In this document: piece after piece, positions 1 to 5,143 of the stretch | Layout of the letters: every line of letters begins with the position of its first letter | Position numbering within the stretch: position 1 is the first letter of the stretch | Origin: an uncultured Rhodocyclaceae bacterium | Lineage (GTDB): Bacteria > Pseudomonadota > Gammaproteobacteria > Burkholderiales > Rhodocyclaceae | DNA: 5,764 bases | NCBI GenBank assembly: GCA_903950295.1 | Contig: CAJBAP010000137.1 | Span: 1-5,764 of the forward strand | Direction of reading: 5' to 3' | Notes under the pieces: model-generated | The model's input: only the letters and a program-made list of their open reading frames with translations | Databases searched by the model: none | What the model was told of the DNA's origin: nothing | Program-made: the position numbers and the translations under genes

Positions 1-1
1 C

Positions 2-229
2 TGGCATGGCGTGGTGAACCCGCCTCGCCCCGGCAAAATCCGCGATTGGCGCTATGAGGATCAGGATATCCGCCTTGATCAGGGCGACGAGATGGGGCGC
101 TTCCTGCTTGGCTCGACCGTCGTGCTGTTGTTTCCGAAGGGATTCATGCAGACCGGCGTCAGCTTCAATCCGGACTGGGCACCGGCGCGAACGGTGCGCA
201 TGGGCGAGGTGATGGCATGCATGACGTGA
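2..229 (+). CDS. psd: Phosphatidylserine decarboxylase, C-terminal end (partial)
   Basis: This is the 3' end of a type I phosphatidylserine decarboxylase, the inner-membrane enzyme that decarboxylates phosphatidylserine to phosphatidylethanolamine. The frame is open from the window edge (W-H-G-V-V-N-P-P-R) and closes at TGA 227-229, so the true start lies upstream; the GTG codons at 11 and 14 are internal. The family's hallmark, EMGRFLLGSTVVLLFP, is visible. Codons 107-118 encode LGST, where the proenzyme cuts itself between Gly and Ser (110-115) and the Ser becomes the pyruvoyl cofactor. The remaining 38 residues form the small alpha chain, and the sequence before the cut is the end of the beta chain. 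The PPRxGxIRxW stretch matches the enterobacterial enzyme as I recall it. The tail FNPDWAPARTVRMGEVMA is of the short betaproteobacterial style. Nothing looks broken in the visible part. The identification rests on motif recognition and is strong; the missing N-terminus cannot be judged. Confidence 0.92.
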   Translation, partial: WHGVVNPPRPGKIRDWRYEDQDIRLDQGDEMGRFLLGSTVVLLFPKGFMQTGVSFNPDWAPARTVRMGEVMACMT

Positions 230-233
230 ATAT

Positions 234-337
234 TGCCGTCCCGCCATCCGCTACGGCGAGGAGAGCGTTCTTTGCTCGACCGCCTTGTAGCGCAGTAGCC
301 TCATCAGCGCCGATTTTTCACCTGTGAGCCATAGCGA
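234..337 (+). repeat. Dispersed intergenic repeat, copy A, interrupted
   Basis: This copy has two halves of a repeat found whole at 5084-5127. The left half, 234-246, matches 5084-5096 exactly. The right half, 306-337, matches 5096-5127 at 30 of 32 positions; it runs from AGCGCCGA through the palindrome TCACCTGTGA (318-327) to CATAGCGA. About 60 extra nt (247-306) separate the halves and contain a hairpin. The copy begins 4 nt after the psd stop and ends 71 nt before vapB. Its function is unknown; it may be a genome-wide repeat or a leader element. Confidence 0.75.
249..292. repeat. Imperfect hairpin inside repeat copy A
   Basis: The outer stem pairs CGCTAC (249-254) with GTAGCG (287-292). 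It continues as GGCG (255-258) with CGCC (281-284) after a two-T bulge (285-286). An inner stem pairs GAGC (263-266) with GCTC (274-277) around a 7-nt loop. The element has no T-run after the stem, so it does not look like an intrinsic terminator for psd, although it is placed where one could be. It coincides with the extra sequence that splits repeat copy A, so it may be a small inserted palindromic (REP- or MITE-like) unit. Confidence 0.55.
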
Positions 338-350
338 ACTTGTTGCCCAG

Positions 351-378
351 TTGCTTTATTGTCGGTGATGTCTATCAT
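351..378 (+). promoter_or_regulatory. Probable vapBC promoter
   Basis: A -35-like TTGCTT (351-356) is followed after 16 nt by the -10-like TATCAT (373-378), which matches five of the six bases of TATAAT. Transcription would start near 385, giving a leader of roughly 25 nt before the vapB ATG at 409. The -10 box lies inside the first palindrome of the operator, the arrangement expected for an autorepressed toxin-antitoxin operon. The -35 box is weak, so this is a by-eye proposal. Confidence 0.45.
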
Positions 379-396
379 TGATAGCCATCATTGATG
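372..396. promoter_or_regulatory. Two tandem palindromes, likely VapB/VapBC operator
   Basis: CTATCATTGATAG (372-384) is a perfect inverted repeat around one central T. CATCATTGATG (386-396) is a second one with nearly the same arms. The shared core ATCATTGAT recurs with a 13-nt centre-to-centre shift (378 and 391), somewhat more than one helical turn, so two dimers would bind on similar faces of the DNA. VapB antitoxins bind such paired palindromes over their own promoter and repress more tightly with VapC. The site overlaps the proposed -10 box and ends 12 nt before the vapB start. Confidence 0.7.
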
Positions 397-408
397 CTGG
401 AGACCTCC

Positions 409-642
409 ATGAACACCGCTCGCATTTTTCAATCCGGCCGTAGCCAGGCAGTGCGACTGCCCAAGGAGTTTCGTTTGACCGGAACCGAGGTGGGTGTCAG
501 GCATTTCGGCAATGGCGTATTGCTTCTGCCCATCGACGATCCCTGGGCGACGCTGGAGGCGGCACTTGCCAGCTTTGAGCCGGGTTTCTTGCTGACCCGC
601 GAACAACCGGAACAGCAGGCACGCGATGAGATCGTGGCATGA
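409..642 (+). CDS. vapB: VapB-family antitoxin
   Basis: This gene encodes a 77-residue antitoxin that should neutralise the VapC ribonuclease encoded next and repress the operon. The N-terminal half (about residues 2-45) is the AbrB/MazE-like swapped-hairpin DNA-binding domain, with the diagnostic run IFQSGRSQAVRLPKEFR at residues 6-22. The C-terminal part, from W46 (WATLEAALASF) to the end, is the flexible, acidic VapC-binding tail; F56, F60 and R64 are likely contact residues by analogy. I chose ATG 409 because GGAGA (399-403) lies 5 nt upstream. The in-frame TTG 391 and ATG 394 would add residues, but they lie within the operator palindrome and lack a ribosome binding site. The stop overlaps the toxin start as ATGA (639-642), so the two are translationally coupled with antitoxin first. 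The proposed promoter and paired palindromes lie directly upstream. The family assignment is strong; the specific partner follows from adjacency. Confidence 0.92.
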   Translation: MNTARIFQSGRSQAVRLPKEFRLTGTEVGVRHFGNGVLLLPIDDPWATLEAALASFEPGFLLTREQPEQQARDEIVA

Positions 643-1034
643 TCCTGCTGGATACGAACATCTGCATTTACATCATTAACGCCAAACCCCCACAGGTTTT
701 GGCCCACTTTCATCAATTTCGTCTCGGTGAGGTAGGCATTTCCAGCGTGGTTGCCGCAGAGCTTGCCTACGGCGTTGCCAAAAGTGCTTCCGCGCGTAAC
801 CGTAGCGCATTGGAAATGTTTCTTGCCCCGCTGGAGATCATGCCTTTTGACGAAAATGCCGTCTGGTCGTATGGCACGTTGCGTGCTGATCTTGAGCGAC
901 TTGGCCAAACCATTGGTGCGCTGGATACCATGATTGCCGCACATGCCTTGAGCCTGGATGCCACGCTGGTGACCAATAACCAGCGGGATTTTTCCCGAGT
1001 CACTGGTCTGCGGCTGGAAAACTGGGTGGATTGA
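639..1034 (+). CDS. vapC: VapC-family PIN-domain ribonuclease toxin
   Basis: This is a 131-residue type II toxin, a metal-dependent RNase of the PIN fold. Characterised VapC toxins cut initiator tRNA, other tRNAs or the 23S rRNA sarcin-ricin loop; the target of this one cannot be read from sequence. All the acidic active-site positions expected of the fold are present: D5 in the opening MILLDTN, E41 in VVAAELAYG, D96 in GALDTMIAAHAL, and D117 in the TNNQRDF motif, where N113 is also conserved. The length matches the usual 125-140 residues and the end, GLRLENWV, is typical of the family. The toxin therefore looks intact and active. The ATG at 639 overlaps the vapB stop by 4 nt. Translation probably depends on coupling to vapB, because only a weak GA-rich stretch precedes the start. 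No terminator hairpin is visible after the stop. Confidence 0.95.
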   Translation: MILLDTNICIYIINAKPPQVLAHFHQFRLGEVGISSVVAAELAYGVAKSASARNRSALEMFLAPLEIMPFDENAVWSYGTLRADLERLGQTIGALDTMIAAHALSLDATLVTNNQRDFSRVTGLRLENWVD

Positions 1035-1046
1035 ACTTCATGCGGA

Positions 1047-1073
1047 AAAATATTCGAACCTGGCCCCTTATTT
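1047..1073. other. Motif resembling transposase/REP-associated intergenic sequence
   Basis: The stretch around TATTCGAACCTGGCCCC (1051-1067), flanked by an A-run and by TTATTT, resembles a motif I recall seeing beside REP-associated (IS200/IS605-like) transposases and in intergenic regions of many proteobacteria. No transposase is present here. A similar 16-18-nt string occurs at 5203-5220, inside the coding sequence of the second surface protein. This is recall plus by-eye similarity, so confidence is low. Confidence 0.25.
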
Positions 1074-1088
1074 CGGCATGAGAACTAC

Positions 1089-1113
1089 TGCCGTCCTGCC
1101 AGCGCCGACTTTT
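1089..1113 (+). repeat. Dispersed repeat, copy B (leader of first surface-protein gene)
   Basis: This 25-nt block, from TGCCGTCC to GCCGACTTTT, is identical to 5084-5108 at 24 of 25 positions. It lies in the gap between vapC and the large gene and ends exactly 35 nt before the ATG at 1149, the same distance as copy C from its gene. The palindromic TCACCTGTGA part present in copies A and C is missing: sequence diverges immediately after the T-run. It could be a promoter or regulator site, or a conserved leader remnant of gene duplication. Confidence 0.75.
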
Positions 1114-1148
1114 GAGCGTGTTATTTGCTCGGAACGCAACAACTAGCC

Positions 1149-4100
1149 ATGAGTTTTCTTCTCGCGCGCAACAGGACAACGCGGTATGGCTCCGTTGTTG
1201 GTGTATTCATTGCGCTGTTCCTGGTCGCCGGCTTTGCCCATGCCGCAAGAACAATCAATTCCGTAACACTCAATGGCGCCTCCAGCGTAATCGTAGGACC
1301 AGGTGCAACAATTACTGCCGTAGCAAATGTTACGACTGATGGAAGTGGCAACCAGCAGCGTTGGCGCTGCACTTCATGGTCCACAACAGGTTCAACATCC
1401 GGCACAGACAACTTCGAGCCGGATCACGATTCATCAGGGACTTACTCAGAAACATTCTCCATAACGGCACCAGCAACGCCGGGAACTTACAGTGCTTCCT
1501 TCATTGCTTATAGAGATGACGCATGTAGTCAGGATGCCAGCACGACTTACACCTTGCCCAATTCCATTGTCGTCCCACCTCTGGTGTCCTCGATTAACCG
1601 GGCAAGCGCCAGTCCAGCCCGGCCAAATGTCTCGGTTTCCTGGACAGTGGTTTTCAGCGCCAGCGTTACGGGTGTCAATGCGGCAGATTTCACCTTGGTG
1701 CAGGGTGGTGGTGTATCGGGTGCAACGATCAATCCGACAGTCAGCGGAAGTGGCACCACGTGGACTGTCACAGCGAATACCGGGAGTGGCGGCGGTACTC
1801 TTGGATTGAATTTGGTCGATGACGATACGATCAACACCGGGGGAACCTCATTGGGTGGTCCCGGAGCAGGAAATGGAAACTTTACCGGCCAAACCTACAC
1901 GATCGACAATACCTCCCCCTCGGTTGCGTCGATTACGCGCGTCAACACAAGCCCAACCAGTTTGCTCAGTGTTTCTTGGAATGTGACCTTTAGCGAGGCG
2001 GTCAGCGGGGTGAATGACGCCGACTTTTCCTTGATCGAGACGGGTGGCCTGACCTCAACAGGGATCATGAGCGTATCAGGGGCGGGGATTAACTGGGTGG
2101 TGACGGCGAGTACCGGTTCTGGAACAGGCACCATGGGGCTGAACCTCATCGATAACGACTCGATCATTGATGCGGCAGGTAACCCTTTGGGAGGTGCAGG
2201 TGTAGATAATGGAAATTTCACTGGGGATGTGTATTCGGTAACACCAAACCCGTGCCCGCCGCCTTCCAACATTCCGTCGGGTGTTACCGTGACTTGCCAA
2301 TGCGACAATTTCACGGGTGGCACTTTGAATCCATCCACTATTTTTGGGGGCAACTGGGTTGCCACTACGAGCGACACCACGGGCATCGTTCCACGCATTG
2401 TTACTACTGGGTACATGCGGCTTACAGAGAATACCGGCAACAATGCCAAGGCGGCGACAGTGCCGGGGATTTTTCCCGCTGCGGGCAATTACATTTCGGT
2501 CGAGTTCTTGCATTACGCCTACCGAGGTAGCAATCCTGGTGCCGACGGCATTGCCATTACCCTCTCTGATTACTCGATTCCGGCCCAACCGGGTGCATTT
2601 GGCGGCTCCCTCGGCTATGCGCAGCGCACGGGTGTCGTCGGTTTTGCCGGTGGCTGGATTGGTGTCGCGCTCGACGAGTATGGCAACTACCAGAATCCAA
2701 CCGAGGGCCGTCTGGGTGGCACAGGATTCATCCGCCAATCTGTTGGCGTGCGGGGTTCCGGTTCGGGTTCAACGGGCTATAGCTGGCTGGCCGGAACGCC
2801 CGACCTGACTACGGTGGCGCCCAACCTCGGCATCGACAATCGGGCATCTACCACCCCGGCACCGGGGTATCGCTACCAAATCGTGGTTGATGCTCGTAAC
2901 GAAGCGAGTGGTGTCACGGCCATTGCTGTCAATCGTGATACCTCGGGTGCCGGCACTTATAGCTCTCTGATCAGCGTACCCAATGTGAGTGTGGCTGCAA
3001 CCAGTGCCGGCTTTACTCAAGGCGCGGTGCCCGCTCACTGGCAGATATCGTTCACCGGTTCGACCGGTGGATCGAACAATATTCATGAGATTGCCGGTCT
3101 GAAAATCTGTGCGCAGTCGATGGTGCCGCTTAGCGGTGGAACCTTGGGGGGCTTTAATGCCATTGACGAGGCCTATGCTCGCGGTACCAACAATGCGTTG
3201 CAGGGGCACATTTTCACTAAGCTGGCCGGTACCCCGTTCAAACTGAATGTTGCCGCTCTCAATGCCACCAGCACTGCCATTCAGACAACCTACGCCATCT
3301 CGGGCAACAAGAGCGTGACGGTGGAATTGATCGACGACAGCGGCTCTGCTACCTCGTGCAATGCGACCGCCGTCGCCTGTACCGGTTGTTCCAAGCCGGT
3401 GGTGGCGACGCAAACGATGATCTTTACCTCTGGCGATACCGGCTTCAAGAAGTCGGCAGACTTCACCGTGGATGGGGCCTACTCGCGTTTGCTCGCCCGC
3501 GTCAGAGACGGGACGGCCACCGGATGTTCGGTTGATGTCTTTGTCGTGCGCCCGACGGAATTTTCAAGTCCCGTTTCTTCAGCCTCCAATACGGGGCTGA
3601 CAGGTACGCCCGTTATCAAGGCCGGCAGTGATACCTTCACCATGAGTGTGACAGCCAATGCCATTAATTACGCAGGTGCTGCTGCCACCCCCCAGATCTC
3701 TGCAGCAGCCATGGAGGCCAACGGTGCTGGCTGGGCCGTCGGCGCGATTTCTCCTGTGATTTTCCCTGCTGCCAGTGCATCGACGGCGAGCGAGAGCTTT
3801 ACCTACGGCGAGGTTGGCAATTTCCGCTTCTTGGGTTATGACCCGGCGACCAATACGACGTCGTCGCGGGGTATTTACGACAATACTTGGACGGGTGTCG
3901 ATCAAGGGGCTCAGGCAGATTGTGTGGCGGGAAGCTACTCAAATACCAAGGACGCCAACGGCAAGTATGGTTGCCTGTTCGGCCTGACGGCCAATTCGTC
4001 CTGGTTTGGCCGTTTCGTGCCCGATCATTTTGCCATGGTGTCCGGGGCTACCGGGCAGTTTTGTACTGGAATAGCGCCCAACCTCAGTTTCAGCTATATG

Positions 4101-5072
4101 GGGCAGCCGCGGCTAAATATTGCCTACCAGTTGGAGGCGCGCAATGGTGCCAATGCCAAAACCAGCAACTATTCGGCGGCGTTGGTTTATCCCGTCACCG
4201 CACCGACACTCGTTGCCGAGGACCAGACAACGGGAAACCAGGGCTGCGACCTGGCTGCGCGCATCAGTGGTTTGCCGGCAACAGTTTGGTCTGCGGGTAC
4301 CTATACCGTGCCGGCTACCGATACGATCTTCAGTCGGCCGACGACCCTCGCCGCACTAGACACTACAAGTGCTGCAACCTGTTCGGCGACGCGCACCAAT
4401 GCCAGTGGACCGTTCTGGCAACTCGACATCGGTATCCAGATGATGGATGCCGATGGTGCGGTGATTACCGAGGTGACTTCACCGCTAACCCTGCCTGCCT
4501 TGGATATGAACGCAGCAACATCTGGTGCATGTAGTGGCAGCGGATGTACGGCCCGGCGTATCGGGACTACTGGCGAAGTTTTTGGTCGCCTGCGCCTGCT
4601 GAATACTTATGGTTCCGAGCTGCTGCCAGCGCGGGTCGAGTATCGGGCCGAATACTGGGACAGCAGCCGCTGGGCAACGAATACGTCTGACAAATGCACA
4701 TCGATTTTGCCCGCCAACATCGCCATAGGAAATGGAACACTCAGCCCCGTTCCAGCTACCTTCTCCATAACGTCTTTCTCTGCCGGAGCGGGTGGAGTGG
4801 GATTCATCACCATTCCAAGAACAAATGCTGTCGGCAGCTTCGATCTGGCATTAGATTTGGGGGCAGGCGCCAGCCCCGCTCAGATACCGCTGGCAACGGT
4901 GTGTGAGGGTTTGCCTTGGGGTACGACCGGTAATCCGACAACCACGACTGGTGCCAACCTGTCATATTTGGCGGGGAATTGGTGTGGTACGGCTTACGAC
5001 AGGTACCCTAATGCCCGCATCAAATTCGGTTCTCCCAAAGCCCCCTACATCTATTTCAGGGAACGGTATTGA
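1149..5072 (+). CDS. Large secreted MshQ-like surface protein (Ig-like, lectin-like and DUF6701 domains)
   Basis: This 1307-residue protein resembles MshQ, which is linked to MSHA-type type IV pili; its biochemical role is not established. Residues 1-32 form a signal peptide (basic RNRTTR, hydrophobic core, cleavage after AHA). Residues 33-142 are an Ig-like module with Cys in WRCTSW and DDACSQ. Residues 143-257 and 258-364 are two related Ig-like repeats. After a Pro/Cys linker, residues 386-658 resemble an L-type lectin, with GADGIAITLSD (D466) and IGVALDEYGN (D509, N513) as candidate metal and sugar sites. Residues from about 664 to the end are the DUF6701 region, from GGFNAIDEAYARG through GRFVPDHF (954-961) to the family-type end PYIYFRERY. 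No LPXTG, PEP-CTERM or transmembrane anchor is seen, so attachment is probably non-covalent or pilus-borne. ATG 1149 fits the signal peptide and matches the repeat-to-start spacing of the next gene. Only a weak, distant GGAA precedes it. The upstream TTG 1125 has no better support. Domain borders are by eye. Confidence 0.88.
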   Translation: MSFLLARNRTTRYGSVVGVFIALFLVAGFAHAARTINSVTLNGASSVIVGPGATITAVANVTTDGSGNQQRWRCTSWSTTGSTSGTDNFEPDHDSSGTYSETFSITAPATPGTYSASFIAYRDDACSQDASTTYTLPNSIVVPPLVSSINRASASPARPNVSVSWTVVFSASVTGVNAADFTLVQGGGVSGATINPTVSGSGTTWTVTANTGSGGGTLGLNLVDDDTINTGGTSLGGPGAGNGNFTGQTYTIDNTSPSVASITRVNTSPTSLLSVSWNVTFSEAVSGVNDADFSLIETGGLTSTGIMSVSGAGINWVVTASTGSGTGTMGLNLIDNDSIIDAAGNPLGGAGVDNGNFTGDVYSVTPNPCPPPSNIPSGVTVTCQCDNFTGGTLNPSTIFGGNWVATTSDTTGIVPRIVTTGYMRLTENTGNNAKAATVPGIFPAAGNYISVEFLHYAYRGSNPGADGIAITLSDYSIPAQPGAFGGSLGYAQRTGVVGFAGGWIGVALDEYGNYQNPTEGRLGGTGFIRQSVGVRGSGSGSTGYSWLAGTPDLTTVAPNLGIDNRASTTPAPGYRYQIVVDARNEASGVTAIAVNRDTSGAGTYSSLISVPNVSVAATSAGFTQGAVPAHWQISFTGSTGGSNNIHEIAGLKICAQSMVPLSGGTLGGFNAIDEAYARGTNNALQGHIFTKLAGTPFKLNVAALNATSTAIQTTYAISGNKSVTVELIDDSGSATSCNATAVACTGCSKPVVATQTMIFTSGDTGFKKSADFTVDGAYSRLLARVRDGTATGCSVDVFVVRPTEFSSPVSSASNTGLTGTPVIKAGSDTFTMSVTANAINYAGAAATPQISAAAMEANGAGWAVGAISPVIFPAASASTASESFTYGEVGNFRFLGYDPATNTTSSRGIYDNTWTGVDQGAQADCVAGSYSNTKDANGKYGCLFGLTANSSWFGRFVPDHFAMVSGATGQFCTGIAPNLSFSYMGQPRLNIAYQLEARNGANAKTSNYSAALVYPVTAPTLVAEDQTTGNQGCDLAARISGLPATVWSAGTYTVPATDTIFSRPTTLAALDTTSAATCSATRTNASGPFWQLDIGIQMMDADGAVITEVTSPLTLPALDMNAATSGACSGSGCTARRIGTTGEVFGRLRLLNTYGSELLPARVEYRAEYWDSSRWATNTSDKCTSILPANIAIGNGTLSPVPATFSITSFSAGAGGVGFITIPRTNAVGSFDLALDLGAGASPAQIPLATVCEGLPWGTTGNPTTTTGANLSYLAGNWCGTAYDRYPNARIKFGSPKAPYIYFRERY
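1575..2240 (+). repeat. Two tandem Ig-like protein repeats within the surface protein
   Basis: Two units of about 110 residues, 1575-1919 and 1920-2240, share an ordered series of motifs. These are SVSWTVVFS / SVSWNVTFS, then TGVNAADFTL / SGVNDADFSL, then GTLGLNLVDDDTI / GTMGLNLIDNDSI, and finally GNGNFTGQTY / DNGNFTGDVY. The Asp/Asn-rich LVDDDTI loop may bind calcium, as in other bacterial adhesin repeats, but that is inference. The nucleotide sequences have clearly diverged, so this is an old duplication rather than a recent one. Confidence 0.75.
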
Positions 5073-5083
5073 CAGCATCATTA

Positions 5084-5127
5084 TGCCGTCCCGCCAGCGC
5101 CGACTTTTCACCTGTGAGACATAGCGA
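5084..5127 (+). repeat. Dispersed repeat, copy C (leader of second surface-protein gene)
   Basis: This is the longest uninterrupted copy, 44 nt. It begins 11 nt after the stop of the first surface-protein gene and contains the 25-nt block shared with copy B (5084-5108). The imperfect palindrome TCACCTGTGA (5108-5117) and CATAGCGA, shared with copy A, follow. The T-run ends 35 nt before the ATG at 5144, so the rest of the repeat forms the immediate leader of that gene, just ahead of its G-rich ribosome binding site. Confidence 0.75.
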
Positions 5128-5143
5128 GCCGGGGGGTCACGCC

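Noticed and set aside
249..292. Intrinsic terminator for psd
   Set aside because: The hairpin is bulged and is not followed by a T-run; the only T-rich bases are in its loop.
391..408. Upstream vapB starts at TTG 391 or ATG 394
   Set aside because: These codons fall inside the second operator palindrome and lack a ribosome binding site, whereas ATG 409 has GGAGA 5 nt upstream and gives a normal family N-terminus.
429..944. Minus-strand open frame of 171 codons across vapB and vapC
   Set aside because: Both sense genes are clear family members with intact motifs, and the antisense product has no recognisable feature.
1085..1113. Sigma-28-type promoter using GCCGA in the repeat as the -10 box
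   Set aside because: Only the first half of the GCCGATAA consensus is present, and no TAAA lies at the right distance upstream in copies B or C.
2076..3413. Long minus-strand open frames (2076-2738, 220 codons; 2769-3413, 214 codons)
   Set aside because: They lie fully opposite the large surface-protein gene, show no recognisable domain and have Arg/His-rich, low-coherence composition typical of antisense shadows.
3887..4534. Plus-strand open frame of 215 codons in another frame of the large gene
   Set aside because: It overlaps the DUF6701 region, whose frame gives a coherent family sequence; the alternative product is rich in Arg, Cys and Gln with no domain.
5084..5143. Cyclic-di-GMP riboswitch in the leader of the second surface-protein gene
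   Set aside because: Such a riboswitch would suit a pilus or adhesin gene, but the conserved GEMM core sequences are absent and the leader is too short.
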